DNA of 64,000 nucleotides from Pseudolysinimonas yzui (lineage in GTDB: Bacteria; Actinomycetota; Actinomycetes; Actinomycetales; Microbacteriaceae), in NCBI RefSeq assembly GCF_014653215.1, contig NZ_BNAI01000004.1, positions 95,827-159,826 on the forward strand. The letters are read 5' to 3'. The notes under the pieces are model-generated. The model did not search any database, had not been told where the DNA came from, and worked only from the letters and a program-made list of their open reading frames with translations. Position numbers and translations under genes: made by a program. Of this stretch, positions 16,965 through 26,609 are shown piece by piece. Numbering within the stretch: the stretch's first letter is position 1; the number at the start of each line of letters is the position of its first letter.

Positions 16965-17553
16965 CGTCTCGATGTCGGAGACGGCCGCGCCGTTCCGCTG
17001 GCGGGAGCCCACCACCGCCCTGCCGTTGCGGTGGGGCGGCTACCGCACCCGACTGCTCGGGGGAATGCTGCTCATCGTCGGCGGCGGGCTCGCGGTCGCC
17101 GGCGGCGGGGTGACGAGCCCGTTCGCGAACGCCTTGCTGTACGCCGGGTCGGTCGCCCACATCACCGGATGGTCGGTGCTGCCCGCCGCCGGGTGGCGGC
17201 GGGTATGGGCGCTCATCCCGTCGACGCTCGTGATGTGGGCACTGCTGGCCGGGCCGGGCTGGCTGTGGATTCTGGTGTTCCCCTACATCGGCTGGCTGCT
17301 CGTGCGGCACCGGCCGTTCGCGGCTTACCCGACGCTCATCTTCGTGATCGCGGGAGCCGTGCTGGTCGCGCCGCTGTTCCCGTCGTACGGAATGATGCTG
17401 CCCGCCCTCGGCACGATGGGGGCGTTCATGGTGCTCTCGGCGCTCGCCGCTCGGGCCGTGCACATCGCGCAGGCTCGAGCGCGGCGGATTCGCCGGCTGC
17501 GGCGTTTGCGCCGGAGGCGAAACCCCAGGAATTCCTCGGCATCTACTCCCTAA
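16957..17553 (+). CDS. Membrane protein of unknown function
   Basis: 198-aa protein with an N-terminal soluble segment (about 35 residues), five predicted membrane helices and a strongly basic C-terminal tail in which arginine dominates the last 25 residues. Starts 8 bp inside the zinc-ribbon gene in another frame. No family recognised. Arg-rich cytoplasmic tails are common in actinobacterial membrane proteins, but here the tail is extreme. Confidence 0.75.
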   Translation: MPDVSMSETAAPFRWREPTTALPLRWGGYRTRLLGGMLLIVGGGLAVAGGGVTSPFANALLYAGSVAHITGWSVLPAAGWRRVWALIPSTLVMWALLAGPGWLWILVFPYIGWLLVRHRPFAAYPTLIFVIAGAVLVAPLFPSYGMMLPALGTMGAFMVLSALAARAVHIAQARARRIRRLRRLRRRRNPRNSSASTP

Positions 17554-17562
17554 GCTCTCCTC

Positions 17563-18384
17563 ATGGCCAACCCCGCTTTCAGCAACTCCCCCGCGTTCTC
17601 GGCTGTCGCAGCCCAGAAGCTCGCTGCCCGCCAGAACGGCGTCCCTCCCGTTCCGACGCCCGGACAGCTTCAGGAGCACTACGCGCTGCCGGAGGCCACT
17701 CCGGATCAGATGGAGCGGATGACCTACCAGGACACCATCTTCAAGACCCTCGCGGGCTTCGCGGTGCTGCTCGTCGGTGCCGCGATCGGCTGGGTGTTCC
17801 CGGCGCTCGCGATCGTCGGCGCCATCGCCGGCCTTGTGCTCGCGCTCGTCAACATCTTCAAGAAGAAGCCGTCACCGCCGCTGATCCTCGCGTACGCGTT
17901 CGCGCAAGGTCTGCTCGTCGGTGGGGTGTCGATGCTGTTTTCGTCGTTCTCCGACGGCATCGTTCCGATGGCTCTGTTCGGCACGCTCGCCGTTGTCGGC
18001 GTGACCCTCGCCCTCTTCGCCAACGGCAAGGTGCGCGTCTCGAAGCGCGCGACCAAGATCTTCCTCGTCGCGATCGTCGGCTACATGGCGTTCTCGCTCG
18101 TCAACCTCGTACTCATGATGACCGGCGTCGTCACCAGCTTCGGTGGGGTGCGCGGGATGCCGATCCCCGGTACCGACATTCCGATCGGAATCCCGCTCGG
18201 CATCCTCGTCGTGCTGCTCGCTGCCTACTCGCTCGTGATGGATTTCGACTACATCCAGAAGGGCGTGCAGACCGGGCAGCCCCGCATCTACGGCTGGACG
18301 GGCGCCTTCGGCATCATCGTCACCGTCGTCTGGCTCTACCTCGAGATCCTGCGACTGCTGTCGTACTTCCTGCCGCGTAACTGA
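17563..18384 (+). CDS. Bax inhibitor-1/YccA family membrane protein
   Basis: 273-aa protein of the bacterial BI-1-like (YccA/YetJ) family, proposed pH-sensitive Ca2+ leak channels or protease modulators. A soluble N-terminus (about 60 residues, NPAFSNSPAFS start typical of actinobacterial members) precedes seven membrane segments; the conserved MDFDYIQKGVQTGQP motif lies near residue 226. Follows the membrane-protein gene by 9 bp and is probably co-transcribed. Confidence 0.9.
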   Translation: MANPAFSNSPAFSAVAAQKLAARQNGVPPVPTPGQLQEHYALPEATPDQMERMTYQDTIFKTLAGFAVLLVGAAIGWVFPALAIVGAIAGLVLALVNIFKKKPSPPLILAYAFAQGLLVGGVSMLFSSFSDGIVPMALFGTLAVVGVTLALFANGKVRVSKRATKIFLVAIVGYMAFSLVNLVLMMTGVVTSFGGVRGMPIPGTDIPIGIPLGILVVLLAAYSLVMDFDYIQKGVQTGQPRIYGWTGAFGIIVTVVWLYLEILRLLSYFLPRN

Positions 18385-18647
18385 CGCATCGCAACCAATC
18401 GTTGGGGACTCCCGTTGCGGGGTCCCCAACGGCGTTTCCGGGGTGGTTGCGACCGCTCAGCACCGCGCAGCGATGACACGCCGCAGAGTTGCCAGGACAC
18501 GCCGCGCCTCGCCCGGAACGGTGCTGAGCGCGCGTCATTCCTCACCCATCCCACCTTGCGAGCGTGGGCGGCGTCCGCAATCATGAGTCAACGTCGAGAG
18601 GCGTCGGCAGATCAGGGCGATCGGCCGTTGAGCATCAGGGACCTCAC
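18385..18647. repeat. Gene-free stretch with nested inverted repeats
   Basis: 263 bp without a convincing gene. GTTGGGGACTCC/GGGGTCCCCAAC (18401-18412 and 18419-18430, one mismatch) lies inside the outer arms TCGCAACCA/TGGTTGCGA (18389-18397 and 18444-18452). Directly after it CGCTCAGCACCG (18454-18465) is matched perfectly by 18519-18530, and GACACGCCGC occurs twice (18475, 18496). The first structure is a likely terminator of the BI-1 gene. The second is unexplained. Confidence 0.6.
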
Positions 18648-20195
18648 ATGACCGTTCTCCTGCGCCCTCCGCGCGCCATCGTCGCAGCGCTGGTTGCTGC
18701 TCTCGCGCTGGCTCTCCTCCCGGCGTTGCCCGCCCAGGCCGTCGGCCCCGGCACTGCGACGCTCACCCTGACGCGCGGTGGTGAGCCGGTCCCGTACACC
18801 AGCCTGATCGTGTTCGGCCCCGAGGGTCCCACATTCGGCTTCGCTGACGCGGCGGGTGTTATCGCGCTCACCGACCTTGCGCTCGGTACGTACTCGGGCA
18901 CGGTCGGCGGCGGATTTGAGGACCAGCCGGCTCCCGTCTCCTTTACCTTGACCGATGCGGAACCCGCATACTTCGGCGAGGTCGAGATCTTCCCGTGGCC
19001 GTCGGGCACAGGGAGCATCGCCGGCACCGCCATCGATGCGGCGACGGGCGCCGCGCTCGAAGGCGTGACGATCAGCATGAATCAGGTCATCATCCCGAAC
19101 GGCCGCTCGTTCCCGGCCCAGTACACCCCGGCCGATGGCACGTTCGCGTATGGGGATCTGCCGGCCGGCACCTTTTTGCTGTCCGCCTACCTCCCGGGAT
19201 ACTTCACCGTCATGACGCAAACCGTCGAACTCGCCGATGGGGAAGCCGCCGTCGTCCCGATCTCGCTCATCGCGCGCGACGCCGCGATCACCGGCCGCGT
19301 CGTCGATGGCGAGGGCTCGGGCGTCGAAGGCGTCATCGTGTCGGCACAATCCGGAACCAACGCCGACGCCGCAACGACGGATGCCGACGGCTACTACACG
19401 ATCACAGCGCTGGGTATCGGAACCTGGTCACTCGGCCTCGGAGGCTCGGGGTGGCCGTGGAACTACACCTCGGTGGAGGTTGAGCTCGACTCGGGCGAGA
19501 CGCTGACCGCGCCCGATCTCGTTGCGGTCCCACGCACGACCGGCAGCATCAGCGGTCTGGTGGCGGGCAGCGACCAGACCCCCGAGTGGGCGGGGCTCGC
19601 CGACATTTGCGTGCAGGTCGTCGAGGCTGACGGCGCTGTTGTCGGCGCGGCGTTCACGACGACACCCGATGGCTACTTCTTCTTCGACTCGATCGCTCCG
19701 GGCGACTACTCGGTGCTCTTCGAAGACTGCGACGCGGCCCGCATCCCGCACTACGCGACCACCTACCTCGGCGGTTCTGCGACGATCGCTGGCGCGACGA
19801 TTGTCACGGTCGACTCACAGGCGGATGTCTGGCTCGACTACACCTTCATCGACCGGCAGACGGCCGCCCCGGAGCCCGAGCACGACGCAACGCCGGTGCT
19901 CAGGCACGACCTCGATGCGGCCGACGAGGACCTGATCGAGGCGCCCTCCGCGATTCGCCGCGATGAGACCGCCGAGGTCGTCGTCGGCACGGAGTACGCC
20001 GGCCAGTGGGTGTCGGCCTGGCTGCACTCGCACCCGACGCAGTTGGGCGAGTGGCACCAGGTTTCGCCGGAGGGCACGATCGAGGTCACCGTCCCGACGA
20101 ACCACCCGCTCGGCATCCACGAGCTGGTGGTTCAGGATGCCGACGACGCCGTCATCGGCTGGACCGACCTGCGGGTGCTGCAGCGGGTCAGGTGA
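18648..20195 (+). CDS. Secreted multi-repeat beta-sandwich (carboxypeptidase-regulatory/Cna-B-like) protein
   Basis: 515-aa exported protein. A Sec signal peptide (residues 1-31, LALLPALPAQA) precedes four units of the carboxypeptidase-regulatory/Cna-B type, seen as repeats of G-S-I-x-G (near 122, 205, 302) followed by A/G-V-x-V strands and DG-Y/F turns. A different C-terminal domain covers about residues 400-515. No LPXTG motif, lipobox or C-terminal anchor, so it is probably released or held non-covalently. ATG 18648 is preceded by a weak CAGGGAC. An adhesin- or scaffold-like role is only a guess. Codon use is similar to that of its neighbours. Confidence 0.82.
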   Translation: MTVLLRPPRAIVAALVAALALALLPALPAQAVGPGTATLTLTRGGEPVPYTSLIVFGPEGPTFGFADAAGVIALTDLALGTYSGTVGGGFEDQPAPVSFTLTDAEPAYFGEVEIFPWPSGTGSIAGTAIDAATGAALEGVTISMNQVIIPNGRSFPAQYTPADGTFAYGDLPAGTFLLSAYLPGYFTVMTQTVELADGEAAVVPISLIARDAAITGRVVDGEGSGVEGVIVSAQSGTNADAATTDADGYYTITALGIGTWSLGLGGSGWPWNYTSVEVELDSGETLTAPDLVAVPRTTGSISGLVAGSDQTPEWAGLADICVQVVEADGAVVGAAFTTTPDGYFFFDSIAPGDYSVLFEDCDAARIPHYATTYLGGSATIAGATIVTVDSQADVWLDYTFIDRQTAAPEPEHDATPVLRHDLDAADEDLIEAPSAIRRDETAEVVVGTEYAGQWVSAWLHSHPTQLGEWHQVSPEGTIEVTVPTNHPLGIHELVVQDADDAVIGWTDLRVLQRVR

Positions 20196-20201
20196 CCCGC
20201 G

Positions 20202-21775
<1,574 letters not shown>

Positions 21776-21779
<4 letters not shown>

Positions 21780-22207
21780 GCGGTGGCCTCCACGGGCTGG
21801 GCTTTGGCGATCTCCTCGCGCACCCACCGGGGCACCGAGAACTCGAAGAAGAACGACAGCAGCGGGATGATGCCGCCGAGCGCGATGAACAGGAACCGCG
21901 CGAACGACCAGCGGGTGAACCGCCACAGCAGGAAGTCGAGGGCGAGGTAGACGACATAGAGCCAGCCGTGCGTCGTGAGGATGATCAGCGACACGTTGAG
22001 CGAGCCCCGCTCCTCGATCAGCTCACGCGGGGTGAGCCCGAAGCCGTAGGCATCCGAGTACTCGATGTCGACTCCGAAGCCGTAACGCGCCACCATCATG
22101 ACGACGAGCAACAGCAGGAAGACACCGGTGACGATCGCCGAGACGCGGAACAGCCTCAGAACGAGGCGGATGCGGGGGACGTCGTCTGCGGCGAGTCCGA
22201 GGGGCAT
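21776..22207 (-). CDS. DUF3817 integral membrane protein
   Basis: 143-aa protein with three membrane segments and the family signature [17 protein letters not shown] near residue 78-95, found widely in actinobacteria next to guaA. Function unknown. It overlaps guaA by 4 bp and follows SURF1 by 9 bp. A short basic/acidic C-terminus ([14 protein letters not shown]) faces the cytoplasm by the positive-inside rule. Confidence 0.85.
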
Positions 22208-22216
22208 GACCCCAGT

Positions 22217-22966
22217 CTACGGAGCCGCCAGCTGCTCGGCTCGCTCCACGGCATCCCGAACCAGGCGGTACCAGAGGTAGATCGCGAAACCCGCGAACAG
22301 CGCCCACTCGATCGCGTAGAACGCGTTGAGCAGGTTGAGCGTGACCTCGCGTTCGGGCGCGTCGGCGCGGATCGGGTCGAGGCCGGGGAGCGGCTCGGCG
22401 AGCACCAGGTACCCGCCGTACACCGGCCCGGGCTCGGCCCAGAGGTTGACCAGTTCGGCGACCGCGAGCGCGCTGCGCTCACCCTCCTCGAAGTTCGACG
22501 ACTGCGGCTCCTCGCTCGGCAGGTAGCGGCCGATCCACTCGGCCCGGTCGAGATCGGATGCCGTCGGCTCGCGGTCCGCCGACCAGCCCAGTGCCACGGC
22601 GAGGGACACCCCCTGGTCGGTGACGAGATGCCCGACCAACCAGGTTCCGCGTTCTCCCCGACCGTTGTCGCGGCCGGTCAGCACGACGAAGTCACCGGGC
22701 ACGAAGCCACCCGACACGGTGACCGTACGGCCCTGCTGGGCATCCGTCACCCCGCTGCCCGGCTCGGCGATCTGATCGAGGGGCACCACCGTCTCGGTGT
22801 CGATCTCGACGACCTGCGCGTTCTCGAGACTGCGGTCGAGTTGCCATTGCCCGAGCGCCGCGAACGCCGCCGCGATCGCGAGGGCCAGCACGAGGGCCGC
22901 GATCCACCGGGGCGTGCGCGCCGTCGCCCAGAAGCGCGAGGACAGGGATGTCGACGTGGTGCTCAA
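22217..22966 (-). CDS. SURF1 family protein (cytochrome oxidase biogenesis)
   Basis: 249-aa SURF1-type protein, with an N-terminal membrane helix (about residues 20-40), the WQLDRSLEN motif after it, an extracytoplasmic domain and a C-terminal helix near residue 215-235. SURF1 helps insert haem into the aa3 oxidase subunit I. The start is TTG 22966, which overlaps the antiporter stop as TTGA; no ATG or GTG is available nearby, so translation probably depends on coupling. Its oxidase partners are not in this window. Confidence 0.88.
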   Translation of the reverse strand: MSTTSTSLSSRFWATARTPRWIAALVLALAIAAAFAALGQWQLDRSLENAQVVEIDTETVVPLDQIAEPGSGVTDAQQGRTVTVSGGFVPGDFVVLTGRDNGRGERGTWLVGHLVTDQGVSLAVALGWSADREPTASDLDRAEWIGRYLPSEEPQSSNFEEGERSALAVAELVNLWAEPGPVYGGYLVLAEPLPGLDPIRADAPEREVTLNLLNAFYAIEWALFAGFAIYLWYRLVRDAVERAEQLAAP

Positions 22967-24330
22967 TACTCCGGGTCCCTCTCGCGCTGCGGCGTGGTCT
23001 CGTCGTCGGTCGTCGGCTGAGGTGTCGGGAACTCGCCGGCGGCGATCTCCATCGCGGGTTCGTCGTCGTCCACCCCGCCGGCCATCGCCAGCTCGGCGAG
23101 GGCGAACTCGCGGTCACGCTCCGCGTCGACCCGGCGCGCCCGGCGCGCCGTCGGCCCGAGCGAACCGAGCCGCTCGGAGTTGACGGCGAGCACCGGACCG
23201 ATGATCGCCATCGAGAGCACGTACAGCCCGGCGAACGGGGTGAGCCGTGGATCGAGCCCGGCCGCGGCGGCGAGCGTCGCGAGGATGAGCGTGAACTCGC
23301 CGCGGTTGTGCAGCATCGTCGACACGTTGAGCCCCTGCGCCGCCGTGAGACCGTTCAACCAGGCGATGAGCTGACCACCGGCGGTGTTGACGACGAGCGT
23401 CATGACGACCGCGACCGCGACCGGCGCGACGACCTCGCCGAACGTCGACGGGTCGAGCGCGAGACCGAAGTTGAGGAAGAAGAAGGCAGCGAAGACGTCA
23501 CGCAGTGGCAGCGTGAGCGCCTCGATGCGGGCCTTGTGCCGCGTGGCGCCGAGCACCAGGCCGATGAGGAACGCCCCGATCGCGTCGGACACCCCGAGCA
23601 CCTCACCCAGGCCGCCGAAGCCGAGCGCCAGGCCGAAGAACGCGATCGTGAACAGCTCGTCGTCGCGGGTGCCGACCAGCCGCGAGATGAGGCGGCCCCC
23701 GAAGCGGGCGATCACGAACATCGCGATCAGGAAGGCGAACGCCGTGGCGAGTTGCACCACGATCGGCCACACCTCGGTCTCGCCGCTCAGCACGACCGAC
23801 ACGATCGCGAGGTACACCGCGATGAAGACATCCTCGACGACGGCGATGCCGAGAATCGTCGGGGTCTCCTGGTTCGCCAGGCGCCGCAGTTCGATGAGCA
23901 GCTTCGTGATGATCGCACTCGACGACATCGCCGTCATCCCGGCGATGATGAGCGCCTCGCGGGCCCCCCAGCCGACGAGCCAGCCGAACACGAAGCCGGT
24001 GCCCATGTTGATCGCGATGCGGGTGCCACCCGAGATGAGCAGGCGCTTCGCGTTGCCGAAGAACTCCTCGGTGTCGAACTCCAACCCGAGCGAGAACAGC
24101 AGGAAGATCAGCCCGAAGACCGCGATGAGCTCGACATCGCCCGGCTGGAAGTTGAGGAACGGGATCCACTCGAAGTTCGGGCTCGCGATGAGTCCGACGA
24201 TCATGTAGATCGGGATCGCCGGCAGGCCGATGCGTTTGCCGAGACGTCCGAGGCCGTAGGCGAGAACGAAAAGAACGCCGAGCGTGATGAGTTCGACGCC
24301 CAGCCCGTCGGAGTGCACGGCCAGGTGCAT
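22963..24330 (-). CDS. khtU: Cation:proton antiporter KhtU-type (CPA2)
   Basis: 455-aa monovalent cation/proton antiporter with about twelve membrane helices and a polar C-terminal tail of about 60 residues. The core contains the unwound-helix region and GVSDAIGAFLIGLVLG near residue 255-270. Translation starts at ATG 24330, one base after the stop of the khtT-like gene. By analogy with Bacillus KhtTU this is a K+ efflux antiporter gated by its RCK-type partner; ion specificity is inferred from that pairing. Confidence 0.9.
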   Translation of the reverse strand: MHLAVHSDGLGVELITLGVLFVLAYGLGRLGKRIGLPAIPIYMIVGLIASPNFEWIPFLNFQPGDVELIAVFGLIFLLFSLGLEFDTEEFFGNAKRLLISGGTRIAINMGTGFVFGWLVGWGAREALIIAGMTAMSSSAIITKLLIELRRLANQETPTILGIAVVEDVFIAVYLAIVSVVLSGETEVWPIVVQLATAFAFLIAMFVIARFGGRLISRLVGTRDDELFTIAFFGLALGFGGLGEVLGVSDAIGAFLIGLVLGATRHKARIEALTLPLRDVFAAFFFLNFGLALDPSTFGEVVAPVAVAVVMTLVVNTAGGQLIAWLNGLTAAQGLNVSTMLHNRGEFTLILATLAAAAGLDPRLTPFAGLYVLSMAIIGPVLAVNSERLGSLGPTARRARRVDAERDREFALAELAMAGGVDDDEPAMEIAAGEFPTPQPTTDDETTPQRERDPEY

Positions 24331-24331
24331 C

Positions 24332-24862
24332 TCAGCCTCCGGGCGGCGCGGAGTGCTCCGCCGGGGCCTTGGTGAACTCCCCCGTGCGGAAGAACTGGAA
24401 CGCCTTCGCCACCTTCTCGGGGGCACCGGCCACGACGAGGGTGTCGCCCGGGAAGACCTTGAAGTCACCGTCGGGGGCCGGGTTCGCCGACTCCCCGCGC
24501 ACGACGGCGACGACCGTCACCCCGGGAAGGCCCTTCGTGGTGAGCGAGCCGAGCTGCTGCCCGGCGATGTGGTGGTCGTAGTCGACCGGGAACCAGTCGA
24601 TGCTCAGCCCCGGGATCTGGTCCATGCCCGACAACGACTCGGTGATGCGGGTGCCGCCGAGCAGTTCCGCGAGCGTGTGGGCCTCGTCTTCGTCGAGCCG
24701 CAACGACACCTTACGGCTGTCGCCGTCTTCGGCATCTGCGAACGTGATGAGGTCGCTGTGCCCCGACCGGTGCGTGATCACCCCGACCTTGCCGCCGTCA
24801 TCCGTGACGAAGGTGTGCAGCACCCCGACCCCGGGGAGCTTGACCCGCCTGACATCGACCAT
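24332..24862 (-). CDS. khtT: KhtT-like regulatory subunit with RCK/TrkA-C domain
   Basis: 176-aa soluble protein. The N-terminal half (about residues 1-75, VDVRRVKLPGVGVLHTF) is the KhtT-specific domain, and the C-terminal half (about 80-165) is a TrkA_C domain including FPGDTLVVAGAPEKV. In KhtTU the regulator releases the antiporter on binding cyclic di-AMP; whether that holds here is unknown. Gene lies 23 bp downstream of glpD and directly upstream of khtU. Confidence 0.88.
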   Translation of the reverse strand: MVDVRRVKLPGVGVLHTFVTDDGGKVGVITHRSGHSDLITFADAEDGDSRKVSLRLDEDEAHTLAELLGGTRITESLSGMDQIPGLSIDWFPVDYDHHIAGQQLGSLTTKGLPGVTVVAVVRGESANPAPDGDFKVFPGDTLVVAGAPEKVAKAFQFFRTGEFTKAPAEHSAPPGG

Positions 24863-24885
24863 GGGTCGAGTCTACGAGCGCACGG

Positions 24886-26607
24886 TCAGACGATGTCGGG
24901 GGCGCCGAGCCGCACGCGGTCGGCCGACACATCGTCGGGTTGTTCCTGGCTGGCTCGCTCGGCTTCGACCCGCTTCTCGTAGAGGGCGACCTCGCGATCG
25001 ATGCGGGCGGCATCCCAGCCGAGCGCACCGCCCATGAGGGCTGCCGCGACGGGCGCCGCCGCGACGCCGCGGTCCCATGCCTCGATCGAGATGCGCGTGC
25101 GGCGGGCGAGTACGTCATCCAGGTGCAGCGCACCCTCGTGGGTCGCCGCGTAGACGACCTCCGCACCGATGTAGTCGTCGGCTCCGGGCAGCGGGTCGGC
25201 CAGATCGGGGCGGGAGCGGATGAGGTCGAGCAGCTCGTCGGTCATCACGCCGTAACGGTTCAGCAGGTGCTCGACGCGCACCCGGTGCACGCCGTACGCC
25301 GTCGCGATCTTGTGGCGCTTGTTCCACGCCGCCTGGTAGCCCTCCGCGCCGAGCAGGCCGATGTTCTCGGTCACGCTCTCGGAGATCACGCCGTCGAGCG
25401 CGCGCACCGCTTCGTCGACGGCATCCTTCGCCATCACGCGGTAGGTGGTCCATTTGCCGCCGGCCACCACGACGAGGCCGGGAACGCTGTGCGCGACGAT
25501 GTGCTCGCGGCTGAGCTTGCTGGTCTCCTCGCTCTCGCCGGCGAGCAGCGGTCGCAGGCCCGCGTACACCCCCTCCACGTCGTCGCGGGTGAGTTTCGTG
25601 GCGAGCACCGAGTTGACGTGTTCGAGCAGGTAGTCGATGTCGGCCGCCGTCGCCGCCGGGTGCGCCTTGTCGAGGTCCCAGGTGGTGTCGGTCGTGCCGA
25701 TCAGCCAGTGCCGGCCCCACGGGATGACGAACAGCACGCTCTTCTCGGTGCGCAGCAGCAGCCCGAGCTTGCTCTGGAATCGGTCGCGCGGCACCACGAG
25801 GTGCACGCCTTTGCTCGCACGCACCTTGAACTGGCCGCGCTCACCGACCATGGCCTGGGTGTCGTCGGTCCAGACGCCGGTCGCGTTGACGACCTGCTTC
25901 GCGAGGATCTCGAACTCCTCGCCGGTCTCCTTGTCGAGCGCCCGCACGCCGGTGACCCGCTGCCCGACCTTGAGGAACCCGATCACCTCGACGCGGCTCG
26001 CGACGTGGGCTCCGTAGAAGGAAGCGGTGCGGGCGAGGGTCGCGACGTACCGCGCGTCGTCGACCTGGGCGTCGTAGTAGGTGAGCCCGCCGGTGAAGGC
26101 GTCGGGATGCAGACTCGGCGCCGCACGCAACAGCTGCCGCCGGGTCAGGTGCCGGTGATGCGGAACCCCCGGCGGCCGCAGCCCGGTGTACGAGAACGCG
26201 TCGTACAGCAGCATCCCGGCCCCGACGTAGGCGCGCTCGAACGGACCCTTTGTGAGCGGGTACAGGAACCGCACCGGCTTCACCAGGTGCGGGGCGAGCC
26301 GCTGCAGCAGCAACCCGCGCTCCATCAGCGCCTCGCGCACGAGCCGGAAGTCGAGCTGCTCCAGATAGCGGATGCCGCCGTGCACCAGTTTGCTGCTGCG
26401 GCTGCTCGTGCCGGAAGCCCAGTCTCGGGCCTCGAGCAAGCCGGTGCGCAGGCCGCGCGTCACCGCGTCGAGTGCCGCCCCCGTGCCGACGATCCCCCCG
26501 CCGATCACCAGGATGTCGAGCTCCTTCGCGCGCATGTTCGCGATCGCGGAGGCACGCTCGTCGGGGCCGAGGCGGTTCGAGCGGGTGACGGTCTTCCGGG
26601 GGATCAT
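24886..26607 (-). CDS. glpD: Glycerol-3-phosphate dehydrogenase (FAD-dependent, aerobic)
   Basis: 573-aa membrane-associated flavoenzyme oxidising sn-glycerol-3-phosphate to dihydroxyacetone phosphate with quinone reduction. N-terminal FAD-binding ILVIGGGIVGTGAALDA near residue 32-48, RGLRTGLLEARDWASGTSSRSSKLVHGGIRY split signature near 50-80 (the glpD SS(R/K)LxHGG motif), IGTTDTTWD near 300. Lies 2 bp after guaB3 and is probably co-transcribed with it. It links the glycerol module at 1-3321 and the GDPD enzyme to glycolysis. Confidence 0.96.
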   Translation of the reverse strand: MIPRKTVTRSNRLGPDERASAIANMRAKELDILVIGGGIVGTGAALDAVTRGLRTGLLEARDWASGTSSRSSKLVHGGIRYLEQLDFRLVREALMERGLLLQRLAPHLVKPVRFLYPLTKGPFERAYVGAGMLLYDAFSYTGLRPPGVPHHRHLTRRQLLRAAPSLHPDAFTGGLTYYDAQVDDARYVATLARTASFYGAHVASRVEVIGFLKVGQRVTGVRALDKETGEEFEILAKQVVNATGVWTDDTQAMVGERGQFKVRASKGVHLVVPRDRFQSKLGLLLRTEKSVLFVIPWGRHWLIGTTDTTWDLDKAHPAATAADIDYLLEHVNSVLATKLTRDDVEGVYAGLRPLLAGESEETSKLSREHIVAHSVPGLVVVAGGKWTTYRVMAKDAVDEAVRALDGVISESVTENIGLLGAEGYQAAWNKRHKIATAYGVHRVRVEHLLNRYGVMTDELLDLIRSRPDLADPLPGADDYIGAEVVYAATHEGALHLDDVLARRTRISIEAWDRGVAAAPVAAALMGGALGWDAARIDREVALYEKRVEAERASQEQPDDVSADRVRLGAPDIV

Positions 26608-26609
26608 CC

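Noticed and set aside
16620..18384. Possible defence or toxin island of small membrane proteins
   Set aside because: The genes are DUF4190, an unknown membrane protein and a BI-1 family member with ordinary composition and no toxin, nuclease or NTPase partner.
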